From assembly GCA_028874335.1 (NCBI GenBank), contig JAPPJY010000017.1, positions 1-64,000 of the forward strand: a DNA stretch of 64,000 nucleotides, given 5' to 3'. The notes beneath the pieces are model-generated. The model was not told where the DNA came from. It was given only the letters and a program-made list of their open reading frames with translations, and ran no database searches. Shown here piece after piece: positions 56,088-63,345 of the stretch. The stretch's first letter is position 1. The number at the start of each line of letters is the position of its first letter. This stretch comes from Gemmatimonadota bacterium (GTDB lineage Bacteria > Latescibacterota > UBA2968 > GCA-2709665). The translations under genes were made by a program, and so were the position numbers.

Positions 56088-56477
56088 CTACGGCTCCTTG
56101 GTGTCCGGCAACTGGAGGGCGGCATCACCGAACGTGTAAAACGCGCTCAACTCGTCTCCGTCGGCTGACGTCTTTCTGGCTTTGCACAAGATCAGGGCGT
56201 CTGCGAAATCCGCCTCGGTCCTGCGAAATGCCTGCAAGGCGCTCCAGACCACCTCATCGTCCTCGAAGCACACGTTGGAATCCTGCAGCAGGTGATTGAC
56301 CAGATCGATCAGGTCGGCCCGGGTTGCGCGATATCGGCGGCCGGCTAAAGTCCACGTCGTTTCCGCCAGTACCACGTCCGTAATGAGAACGCGTTCACCG
56401 CCTTCAACAATGCGACGCGCCCGATCAGCCTGCGCTTCGTCGTCTCTCAGCAGATAGCGCAGCAGGACCGCCGGGAT
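56088..56477 (-). pseudogene. PIN-domain toxin lacking its N-terminus
   Basis: Leftward, an open frame starts just after a TGA as IPAVLLRYLLRDDEAQADRA and continues to the VapC-like parts DVVLAETTWTL and TEADFADALILCKARKT, ending QLPDTKEP. The first strand with the catalytic Asp (IDTD in the sister fragment at 57774) is missing. Homology to that fragment begins exactly at VLLRYLLRDDEAQAD. A 95-residue restart at 56375 is possible but would lack the active site. Confidence 0.75.
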
Positions 56478-56480
56478 TCA

Positions 56481-57053
56481 ATCTGTTTGGGAATCCGTGC
56501 CTGTTACTTGAGCCTCGATCCGCCAGGGTAGACCCGAATAAAGGAAGAAGGAAGAAGGAAGAAGGAAAAAGGAAGAATCAAAGGCGGGATACTCGCGTGG
56601 TCTGTCGTCAGCATTCACGACGTCTGCGATTGTGGGCCCGTCACTCGAGATCCGCTCCGCTCGGAACACCAGAATAAAGGCGAAGAGATGTAGAAGGAAA
56701 AAGAAAGAAATCGCACGCTAAACGGGTTGTCGGTCAACTGGACTTGACCCGAATAAAGGCGAATGATCCGGCCCGATTTGGCCGATCTTCAACTGGCTTG
56801 GTTAGGCCGATCCCGCATTGGCCTCATCTGGGCGATCATTGACAAAGGGCGGAAGGAAAAAGGAAGAAGGAAGAAGGAAGAAAAAGAAACAGGATAGGCG
56901 CGTGGTCTGTCGCCGGGATTCAAGCTGTCCGCGGATGCTTGGCGGTTATTTGGGCCTCGATCCGCTTACAAAGACCTGAAAAAAGGCGACATCCGGAAGG
57001 AGAAAGGAAGAAGAGATAAGGGGTTATGCAACAATGACGATACCGTCAGGAAA
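56481..57053. repeat. Mosaic of polypurine tracts and gene fragments
   Basis: Polypurine tracts at 56541-56577, 56690-56709, 56851-56890 and 56996-57021 alternate with a unit beginning CGCGTGGTCTGTCG followed by an ATTCA box (56593, 56897; also 58073 and, diverged, 59066). Fragments of the four-helix-bundle gene occur too: TTGAGCCTCGATCCGC with GACCCGAATAAAGG at 56508-56543, GACCCGAATAAAGGCGAATG at 56748-56767, and a diverged piece at 56945-56990. No intact gene. Confidence 0.7.
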
Positions 57054-57329
57054 TCAATTGCTGTTCAACCGCGTTTCGTTTTTTGCGATACGCTCCCCAA
57101 AGTTATCAAGCCTTTCGTCTATGCGTTCAATCGCTCGCAACAATCGAAATTCAACCTGTTTGATTGTCTCTTTATTCTCTTTAATCTCTGCCATTAAACG
57201 AGATTCCGAAGCGCTCACCATCCATTGCACAACGGCAAGGTTGACACCCACTAACAAAACAAGGACACTGCCAAAGGAAACAGCTACTTTTATCGCATCC
57301 CCCCATTTGGACCATAGGCTGTTACTCAT
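57054..57329 (-). CDS. Small membrane protein with coiled-coil tail
   Basis: A 91-residue protein: a transmembrane helix (KVAVSFGSVLVLLVGVNLAV) followed by a long charged helix (EIKENKETIKQVEFRLLRAI) with coiled-coil spacing. The ATG at 57329 has AAGGGG seven bases upstream and a consensus promoter 160 bases upstream. The family is unknown. The shape resembles the C-terminally coiled small membrane protein at 29168-29557, which has the same promoter type, though the sequences do not align. Confidence 0.6.
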   Translation of the reverse strand: MSNSLWSKWGDAIKVAVSFGSVLVLLVGVNLAVVQWMVSASESRLMAEIKENKETIKQVEFRLLRAIERIDERLDNFGERIAKNETRLNSN

Positions 57330-57463
57330 GATTTCCCCTTATTTTCGCGATACAAGAGTGCGTCGTACGCATTTTCTTTGAACCATTTCATTGTGTGTTC
57401 CGCAAGTTGTCTCTTGCGAAAAAGTAAGGTAACTCGGTTCGACAAAGTACGGTGGCCAACGTG

Positions 57464-57482
57464 GGTTTTTTATAATCCCACT
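57464..57482 (-). promoter_or_regulatory. Leader hairpin
   Basis: GTGGG, an AT-rich loop, CCCAC lies in the leader between the promoter at 57492-57520 and the gene starting at 57329. It could act as an attenuator; weak evidence. Confidence 0.35.
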
Positions 57483-57491
57483 TTTTTGAAA

Positions 57492-57520
57492 AAAGTACCC
57501 AATCGGATTTATCCTGTCAA
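57492..57520 (-). promoter_or_regulatory. Sigma-70 type promoter
   Basis: On the minus strand TTGACA, 17 bases, TACTTT, with CATATGCAC immediately upstream. It drives the small membrane protein at 57329. The same core and upstream bases stand before the small membrane gene at 29557. Confidence 0.75.
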
Positions 57521-57660
57521 GTGCATATGATGAAATTTGGGGTAGTTGCAGCGAGCATGAAGAGAGGTAAGCTGAGGAAGAATGATGAGCGGAAGCAGAG
57601 GCCGGATGTGAAGGGGTATTGGAAGCGGATACCAACCGAGCAAGAAGATGGTAGAGCTCA

Positions 57661-57774
57661 TCAATCACGCATTCTTCGTTCTGCCTTTTTCCTTCTTCCT
57701 TGCCTTGCGTCAGCCTGCGCTTCGTCGTCTCTCAAGAGATAGCGCAGCAGGACATCGGTGTCGATTGCGATCAC
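57661..57774 (-). pseudogene. PIN toxin N-terminal fragment
   Basis: Starts at a GTG overlapping the AbrB-like stop (GTGA), reads VIAIDTDVLLRYLLRDDEAQ with ADAR (the catalytic Asp is in IDTD), then enters a polypurine tract (GRRKKAERR) and stops after 37 residues. The continuation exists as a separate fragment at 56088-56477. It is the toxin half of a broken AbrB/VapC-type pair. Confidence 0.8.
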
Positions 57775-58007
57775 GTCGATTGGCCCTGCTTTCTTTCAAT
57801 GGCGTCCTGCCGCGACGCCTCGTCTGAAACCGTCGGGTCTCCTTCAAGATGCGCCAGGCATCCCCAGGCACTGCCGGGCTCCTGGCGGACGATGGTGATG
57901 CGGCCATCGGATACGAAACTCAGGCACTCGTCGCCTGGCTCGATGCCGGCTAAACGGCACTGATCAGCAGGCAGCGTGATCTGTCGCTTGGCGTTGAGTT
58001 TGGGCAA
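57771..58007 (-). CDS. AbrB/MazE-like antitoxin
   Basis: A 78-residue SpoVT/AbrB-type protein: PKLNAKRQITLPADQCRLAG, then IEPGDECLSFVSDGRITIVR is the swapped-hairpin DNA-binding fold. The tail (PTVSDEASRQDAIERKQGQS) would wrap the toxin. The start is a TTG at 58007 with GGAGA upstream. It overlaps the PIN gene by four bases. Since the toxin is cut short, it is now an orphan antitoxin unless it neutralises another PIN protein. Confidence 0.8.
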   Translation of the reverse strand: MPKLNAKRQITLPADQCRLAGIEPGDECLSFVSDGRITIVRQEPGSAWGCLAHLEGDPTVSDEASRQDAIERKQGQST

Positions 58008-58024
58008 GATTTCTCCAATCCAGT

Positions 58025-58064
58025 AAAGGAAAAAGGAAGAAGGAAAAAGGAAGAAGGAAAAGCA
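58025..58064. repeat. Polypurine tract
   Basis: AAAGGAAAAAGGAAGAAGGA and on: GGAAGAA/GGAAAAA units immediately upstream of the AbrB-like gene. The CGCGTGGTC unit follows at about 58073. Confidence 0.85.
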
Positions 58065-58166
58065 GGATGATCGCGTGGTCCGTCGCTGGGATTCCGTGAT
58101 CTGTCGCCCGCATTGTCCCATTCGTTCTGCGTTTGCCCTTGCGCGGCCATCAGCTCATCACGTGCA

Positions 58167-58284
58167 GCATTCTGCGACGGTTTCGGCACGCTGTTCGGCA
58201 TAGAAAAAGACCCCGACGAGATGTTCATCGGGGTTGTGTACGGCAGTACGGACAACACTCAACGGTCAGCTAAAATCGGATGGT
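58167..58284. repeat. Terminator-containing repeat, copy 2
   Basis: Matches 55266-55387. Its hairpin at 58210-58234 (CCCCGACGA, loop, TTCATCGGGG) has TCTTTTTC on the minus strand and lies 90 bases after the HicB-like gene stop, so it should terminate that gene. Confidence 0.8.
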
Positions 58285-58323
58285 GGACCTAAAAAACGAA
58301 AAGATAAAACCTGCTCTAAATTT

Positions 58324-58650
58324 TCAAACAAACACCGCCCGTGCTGCATTCGTTAAATTCGCATCCCTATGGCCAGTAACCGTCATCTGCAATGGAACAG
58401 GTTCTTGTTTTTCAACTTCACATTTCTCCCTATACAACTCCAAATATTCTTCAGGAACATCCCCAATATTTGTGAACGGCTCTTGTTTTAGTTTCTCGGC
58501 AACACGCAAATGACTCTCGAATAGTTCGGCCCAGTTTTCTCTGGCTTCTTCCAGGGTTGAACCTTCTGCTGCGATATTGTGATCCAAACACTGAGCAAAC
58601 CAATAACCAGATTTTTGAACACACAAAACAGTAAAAACTGTGGCGGACAT
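58324..58650 (-). CDS. HicB-like antitoxin domain protein
   Basis: A 108-residue protein. VFTVLCVQKSGYWFAQCLDH, NIAAEGSTLEEARENWAELF and ESHLRVAEKL form the HicB-type fold; the C-terminal 40 residues show no DNA-binding motif. The ATG at 58650 has GGGAGAGG just upstream. No HicA-type toxin is next to it. Probably an orphan antitoxin or a small regulator. Confidence 0.75.
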   Translation of the reverse strand: MSATVFTVLCVQKSGYWFAQCLDHNIAAEGSTLEEARENWAELFESHLRVAEKLKQEPFTNIGDVPEEYLELYREKCEVEKQEPVPLQMTVTGHRDANLTNAARAVFV

Positions 58651-58808
58651 GCGCCTCTCCCAGGTGTTTCAACCGATGAGGGGAAGGTGATAAACTACCG
58701 CTTTTCCATAGGATACGGGAACCTTTTCAGGCAACCAATAGAGAATTGTCAATTCGAAGAATCGCAATTCTTCCTTCTCCCTTACTTTGGAGACAAAGGG
58801 CGACGTGT

Positions 58809-59012
58809 TCATTTCGCGTCGTTCTTCCCCTTAATCTGTTCCACGAATGCCTCACCTTTAGCAGTGCGGCGGTAGCGCTGGTGGCGGCTCGTGGGCTTGT
58901 CCGGGAGGGTCATTTCAATCAATCCGGCATCCAGGGCAGGATTCAGGTACGATTCGATGAAATGGCGCCGGCCTTTGAGATCCAATCCCGCCTGGATACT
59001 GGCGCGGCTCAT
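58809..59012 (-). pseudogene. Winged-helix end of an AlbA_2-type gene, copy E
   Basis: RHFIESYLNPALDAGLIEMT, then LPDKPTSRHQRYRRTAKGEA matches the winged-helix end of the AlbA_2 proteins (RANYLKPLMEAGWLEMTVPD and on) but is more diverged. The upstream side is replaced at 59012 by a polypurine tract (59015-59055), as with the PIN fragment. No functional product is likely. Confidence 0.65.
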
Positions 59013-59014
59013 CG

Positions 59015-59151
59015 AAAAACAAAAGGAAAAAGGAAAAAGGAAAAAGGAAAAATTTAAGGCAGGATGATCGCTTGGACTGCCGCCAGCATTCACGATGTAT
59101 GCGATTGAATGCCGATTCCAAGAATCGCAGTTCTTCCTTCTTCCTTTTTTA
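59015..59151. repeat. Polypurine tracts with diverged CGCGTGGTC unit
   Basis: A purine tract (59015-59055), a diverged GATCGCTTGGACTGCCGCC unit and ATTCACGATG box (59066-59125), and a pyrimidine tract (59130-59151) that runs into the 3' end of the four-helix-bundle gene. Confidence 0.75.
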
Positions 59152-59541
59152 CGCTCCTCGTTCATCGCTGCGCTTCGCCCTACGAATTGAAGCGACGAAA
59201 ATCGCGGTCAATTCGCCGCATTCATCTGTCAGGCCAGCAAGTTGCTCCTCGGAGACGATTCCTGAGTCGCCGAGCAGTTCAAGCCAATAACCGGTTTCTT
59301 CAATCTCCTTCAAACATTCGCCAACCTTTGAGATGAATTCCGCTTTGCTCCGCGCGCGATATGCCTCCCGGTAGTTTGCCCCCACAGAGGTTCCGGAACG
59401 AATCATCTGCCTGCCTATGACTTGAGCCTCGGTCTGCTTTGAAAGACCCGAATACAGGCGAATGATCCGTAACGCAAACTCCTTCGTCCGGGTCCGAAGA
59501 TCGACCACTTCTTTCTTCTTCGTTCCTCCTTCCTCCTTCAT
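59149..59541 (-). CDS. Four-helix-bundle protein (23S rRNA IVS-encoded family)
   Basis: Up to 130 residues. TKEFALRIIRLYSGLSKQTE, AQVIGRQMIRSGTSVGANYR and EAYRARSKAEFISKVGECLK are classic signatures of the S23/four-helix-bundle family, first seen in intervening sequences of 23S rRNA genes. The first codons (MKEEGGTKKKEV) come from a polypurine tract, so the native start may be a GTG at about residue 12. Both ends touch polypurine tracts, and broken pieces of the same gene lie at 56.5-57.0 kb. Function unknown. Confidence 0.85.
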   Translation of the reverse strand: MKEEGGTKKKEVVDLRTRTKEFALRIIRLYSGLSKQTEAQVIGRQMIRSGTSVGANYREAYRARSKAEFISKVGECLKEIEETGYWLELLGDSGIVSEEQLAGLTDECGELTAIFVASIRRAKRSDERGA

Positions 59542-59620
59542 TCCTCCAACACCTCGCTCAGCTCATCAATCATGCACTTCCTCCTTCTTCCTTTTTCCTT
59601 CTTCTTTCTTCCTTGTACAT
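59511..59620. repeat. Polypyrimidine/polypurine tracts
   Basis: TTCTTTCTTCTTCGTTCCTC (59511-59545) and TTCCTCCTTCTTCCTTTTTC (59579-59617) are purine tracts on the minus strand flanking a short spacer that reads CACCTCGCTCAGCTCATCAA. They mark the right end of the mosaic. Confidence 0.8.
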
Positions 59621-59621
59621 G

Positions 59622-59912
59622 TCAGACACTGATCATCTCCCGCTCTATGTATGGACGCATCTCCTTCCGCAACGCTTTGTCCGTAACCAGGTCAACGGGA
59701 CGCTCCAACAGGTCTTCGATGTAGAACTGAACGCCAAAATACCGTCTTGAAGTCGCCGGCGAGTCGAACTTCACCAGGATGTCCACGTCGCTGTCGCCCG
59801 TGTCCTGATTGCGGACGATTGACCCGAACAGGGCGAGATCAACGACGCCAAAGCGTTGTACGAGTGTCGCCTTGTGCGCTCGAAGTAGCTTGAGGGTTTC
59901 ATCTCTGTTCAT
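59622..59912 (-). CDS. MNT-type minimal nucleotidyltransferase
   Basis: A 96-residue protein with the nucleotidyltransferase motif ALFGSIVRNQDTGDSDVDIL (GS then D-x-D). MntA-type proteins usually neutralise a HEPN RNase (HepT) encoded beside them by adding AMP to it. Here a HEPN gene lies 320 bases away on the opposite strand, so the pairing is plausible but the divergent layout is unusual. Bases 59913-60233 hold the two promoters and nothing recognised. Confidence 0.85.
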   Translation of the reverse strand: MNRDETLKLLRAHKATLVQRFGVVDLALFGSIVRNQDTGDSDVDILVKFDSPATSRRYFGVQFYIEDLLERPVDLVTDKALRKEMRPYIEREMISV

Positions 59913-60233
59913 TTGTCGTTTCCTTTCTGATCATATCCGAGCGAACACACTGGCCATACGTGGAATCGAATTTAAAGTTAAATATCTGTCAAGCCCCGTC
60001 AATGCTTTATGTGTCTAATGGCGCCCTGCGGGTACTGAGAGCCGGTAGAGTCGGCGCAAGTTCCTGCCTCTGCAAACGGCAGTCGACGGCTATTTCTCCT
60101 TGCTTAAGTTTAGAATTAGGGATATTTTAGTTTTCCCCATCATGGGTCAGTGAGATTGCCGCCTTTCGTGGCGAAATGAAGACTTGAATTGCTGGTACCG
60201 AAGTCCGGAAATAGACAGGGTTGGGGTAACAGG

Positions 60234-60638
60234 ATGACGCAGCGATGGAGAGATTGGCTCGACCAGGCGGAGCACGATCTGGAGCACGCTGCAGCCTCAA
60301 AGTGTGACGGCCGTCACGCCTGGGCCTGCTTCGCTTCGCACCAGGCGGCCGAGAAGGCCGTCAAGGCGCTCCATGTTGCCGGCGGAAAGAGGCTGACAGG
60401 CAACGTTATAACCCGCCTCCTGACCGAACTCCCGGAGACGCCGCCGGAAGATCTCGTCGATAGAGGTCGGGTACTCGACAACTACTATATACCGACGCGC
60501 AGTCCCAGGTCGCATGCTGATGGGGCGGCCTATGAACACTACGGCGCGCTTCAGAGCGAGCAGGGCCTGCGCTTTGCCGGCGATATCCTTCAATTTGTCC
60601 GTCAGGCACTGGCCCGCGATTCGATTTCTAATCAATAG
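60234..60638 (+). CDS. HEPN domain protein
   Basis: A 134-residue HEPN protein: DWLDQAEHDLEHAAASKCDG, then ACFASHQAAEKAVKALHVAG is the first helical pair of the family. The ATG at 60234 is chosen because the upstream 15 residues are not HEPN-like. The R-x4-H RNase motif of toxic HepT is not obvious; HADGAAYEHYG is the nearest His-rich stretch. Divergent from the MNT gene. May be a toxin partner or a sensor. Confidence 0.82.
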   Translation: MTQRWRDWLDQAEHDLEHAAASKCDGRHAWACFASHQAAEKAVKALHVAGGKRLTGNVITRLLTELPETPPEDLVDRGRVLDNYYIPTRSPRSHADGAAYEHYGALQSEQGLRFAGDILQFVRQALARDSISNQ

Positions 60639-60798
60639 TTTTCGTTACCGATAGTTCCATGAGAAGAGTTCGGATATTCGTATGCCCTATCCTGCGCGGA
60701 TGTATCCGTTAGGTATCCCAAAGTCTCGAAATAAAGACATGAACGATCAGCGTTACCCGTAGTTTGGCAGATTATGCACCGAAATAGAGAGGTTCTTG

Positions 60799-61782
60799 AT
60801 GCCAGCGGTCACAGTTAGTATCATCAAATTGAAAGGCGGTGTCGGCAAAAGTACGTTGACCATGCTTCTCGGCGAATTCCTTGCGTTCCGGCATTCCAAG
60901 AATGTCCTCTTAATTGACATGGACGCACAGGCGAATCTTAGTTATTGCATGGTCCCGGACTATCACATTCAGAACCAGAATAGAGAGCGACGAACGGCGT
61001 TTCATCTTCTTCGCAGCGGTTTGCACTTGGGTCCTCTTGACATTGAACACTATATCACCCAGCCGCCGTTGGTAGTTTCCAACATCTCCCGAAGCGGGTC
61101 GTACGGAACGAACCTCCACATGGTCGTCTCAACGCCAAGCGTTGCCCAGCTTGACGAGGAGCTTCTTGAATTATGGGATGCCGGCAGGCCAATGCCCCGG
61201 CGCGTCAGGGAAACTCTCCTTCTAGCGATAAATCCAGCTCGGGAAAGATATGACTATATCTTGATCGATTGTCCGCCTGGTCTATCCCTGTTTTCCTCGG
61301 CAGCGCTGATCGCCAGCGACTATTACATCTCGCCGATCATTCCCGAGCCACTCTCGCTACAGGGAGTTGACCTTGTACACGATAGACAAGAGCAACTCAT
61401 GCAGAGGTATGGCGCCAAGGTAGAATTCAAGGGAGTGGTACTCAACGTCGTTAAGCACTACAGGAACACACACAGCAGGGTAGCCGGAGCAGTTTACACC
61501 AGAGATAGCATCCGATATGAACCCTTTGATTGCTGGCTCCCGGACAACGAAAGGTTGCGGACCATTGGGGAATATGATCCTGAAGTAGAGGGCAAATGGG
61601 CCATGGGAAGCGAGCACAAGTTCTCCGATCTTCACCACAAATATGGGCTCTCCTATCGGCTGACCAACCCTCAGGAAGGCACCCTGAACAGAGAGGAAGA
61701 TGAGGGAAGGAAATATAGACTCGAAGACCGGATACACAGCTTGGTCGTAGAGTTCATGGAAAGATGCCAGCCGCAATCATAA
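60799..61782 (+). CDS. ParA/MinD-type ATPase
   Basis: A 327-residue ATPase with the deviant Walker A KGGVGKST (residues 12-19), VLLIDMDAQANLSY (Walker A' and Mg site) and DYILIDCPPGLSLFSSAALI (Walker B). The ATG at 60799 has GAGAGG six bases upstream. ParA-like ATPases position DNA or complexes. No parB-like gene or parS array is seen. It opens a three-gene operon with an unknown protein and a PIN toxin-like protein, which suggests a plasmid- or island-maintenance role (inference). Confidence 0.9.
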   Translation: MPAVTVSIIKLKGGVGKSTLTMLLGEFLAFRHSKNVLLIDMDAQANLSYCMVPDYHIQNQNRERRTAFHLLRSGLHLGPLDIEHYITQPPLVVSNISRSGSYGTNLHMVVSTPSVAQLDEELLELWDAGRPMPRRVRETLLLAINPARERYDYILIDCPPGLSLFSSAALIASDYYISPIIPEPLSLQGVDLVHDRQEQLMQRYGAKVEFKGVVLNVVKHYRNTHSRVAGAVYTRDSIRYEPFDCWLPDNERLRTIGEYDPEVEGKWAMGSEHKFSDLHHKYGLSYRLTNPQEGTLNREEDEGRKYRLEDRIHSLVVEFMERCQPQS

Positions 61783-61797
61783 CAAAGTGGGTACCCA

Positions 61798-62403
61798 ATG
61801 ACCATACAGGAAAGACACTTAGTCGAACTACTCCACGCCAAGTACAAGGAAGACCCGAAGGGTTTTCGCAAATACCTGCCCGGGGTGGTAGATCTTCTTC
61901 CGGAACAGCCACCTGAGATAGTTAGGCGAAGGTCGTCATTCGGACTAACGGAACAGGAGACCGCTTTCCACCGTGCAGGTTTGGCCAAAGTGTTCGGCGA
62001 CTTGGACAAGGGTCCGGTCACTACTGAGGAAGCAGCCAAGGGCCTTCAACATTGTGCCGCTCTTATCATGGACGATAGCTTGCCTGAGGAAGCTGGTTAT
62101 GAGAAGATGAAGAGCTTAGTCAGGGCGGCTCTTGGCAAGTCGCCTGGGTCCTACAAATCGAAGGCGACCGTAAAGATCGGTGAGGGAAACGGAGACGTCC
62201 ACGAACGCGTTTCGGCAATCCGGGGAGTGTATCTCGACCTTGACGTGCGCAGGCGCCTCGTATCCGTAAGCATAAATCCCCGAAAAGTCAGAGAGAGACG
62301 CGAACTGATGCGGTTCGTCGGAGCAAGTAAAGATCCCGATCCCCATGTCTCCACCAGGCACGATGACTACCTGGCTTCGGAGGATCCCCATGGCACTCGC
62401 TGA
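61798..62403 (+). CDS. Hypothetical protein between ParA and PIN genes
   Basis: A 201-residue protein of unknown family. The first half is helical (LLHAKYKEDPKGFRKYLPGV); a strand-rich part IRGVYLDLDVRRRLVSVSIN at about 138-157 and a charged end follow. It begins 15 bases after the ParA gene and its last 14 bases overlap the PIN gene. Possible roles are partner of ParA or antitoxin of the PIN protein; the overlap with the PIN start favours the latter. Confidence 0.65.
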   Translation: MTIQERHLVELLHAKYKEDPKGFRKYLPGVVDLLPEQPPEIVRRRSSFGLTEQETAFHRAGLAKVFGDLDKGPVTTEEAAKGLQHCAALIMDDSLPEEAGYEKMKSLVRAALGKSPGSYKSKATVKIGEGNGDVHERVSAIRGVYLDLDVRRRLVSVSINPRKVRERRELMRFVGASKDPDPHVSTRHDDYLASEDPHGTR

Positions 62404-62806
62404 TCGGGTGTTGATAGACACGTCGGCATTCTTCGCCCTCCGTTCTTCAACCGATCTGTTTCATGCCAGGGCCAATGGTACATACGAGCAATTGATCGAC
62501 AGAGAGCAGGAGTTGTGGACAACATCCTATACTGTGGTTGAAACAGTCGCCCTTCTGCATCGCCGTCTGGGCTTTGAGGTCGTATTGGAATTCTCCGAAT
62601 GGCGTCGCCAGGCGAATTTACAGGTGATCTGGATAGACAGGCGAATGCACGAGGAAGCCTGGGAACGCTATGTCGGTGATGAGGGGCGAGGATTGAGCTT
62701 TGTGGATTGGACAACTGCTGTTGCATCTCGCGAGATGCAAGATGCCCCGGTGTTTACGTTTGACGCGGGTTTCGCAAACGTGGGGCGACCGGTAGTTCCT
62801 CGTTGA
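62390..62806 (+). CDS. PIN-domain RNase (VapC-like)
   Basis: A 138-residue PIN protein with all four acidic positions: VLIDTSAFFAL (residues 7-17), VVETVALLH (about 49), FVDWTTAVASR (about 103) and FTFDAGFANVG (about 122). These coordinate metal for RNA cleavage. The ATG at 62390 has GGAGG six bases upstream, inside the preceding gene, so translation is coupled. Intact, unlike the PIN fragments at 56-57.8 kb. Confidence 0.85.
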   Translation: MALADRVLIDTSAFFALRSSTDLFHARANGTYEQLIDREQELWTTSYTVVETVALLHRRLGFEVVLEFSEWRRQANLQVIWIDRRMHEEAWERYVGDEGRGLSFVDWTTAVASREMQDAPVFTFDAGFANVGRPVVPR

Positions 62807-63022
62807 TTCACTGACGGATAGCGTCGAATTGCAGCAGTTTTGTCAATGGAGACCGCATATTGCGCAGAGGCATGGGCAGCCACATATTCGGCTGCCGTTT
62901 CTGTTTGGGGATCACTTGGCGCTGCTGACCATCAGCGTCGAATGCAAGAGCCGGGCGTGTTCTGCTGTATCGAGAAGCAGCTAGGGAAGCTGTAAGCCTT
63001 CAGCTCTCAGCAGTCAGCATAA

Positions 63023-63153
63023 AGCGGGAAGACGTAGCCCGAAAGAGGGGAGAGATCACCTGCCTTGTGAGGTTTCTTCTCGTGCCGGAGGCAAGGAGGA
63101 ATATTATATCGGGCGAAGATTTCTTCTCCCGTCTACCCTCTCACGTCTCACCG
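63023..63153 (+). repeat. 130-bp direct repeat, copy 1
   Basis: Matches 63346-63478 almost completely: AGAGGGGAGAGATCACCTGC, CTTGTGAGGTTTCTTCTCGT, GCCGGAGGCAAGGAGG and CTACCCTCTCACGTCTCACC are shared. No gene. Bases 62807-63022 hold nothing recognised, except a perfect palindrome further on at 63178-63201 (CCCTCTCTCCCGCGGGAGAG and on). Confidence 0.88.
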
Positions 63154-63345
63154 TCTTTAGGTGACCTCTCTCCCCGGCCCTCTCTCCCGCGGGAGAGAGG
63201 GTGCAAGGCTGGACATCGTGTGCCGGGCCTGTATAGGTACTTTGATTGATAGGATATCGCTACCCGGCACATTTGCAGGCCCTGCCCATCTTCCCATCAC
63301 CGTTCCCCCTTCCTCTCAGGAAGGGGGTTAGGGGAAAGGTCTTAG

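Noticed and set aside
56478-56669. Open frame with FFLLPSSFFL-type text
   Set aside because: It is translation of a polypurine tract on the opposite strand and a piece of the four-helix-bundle gene, not a protein.
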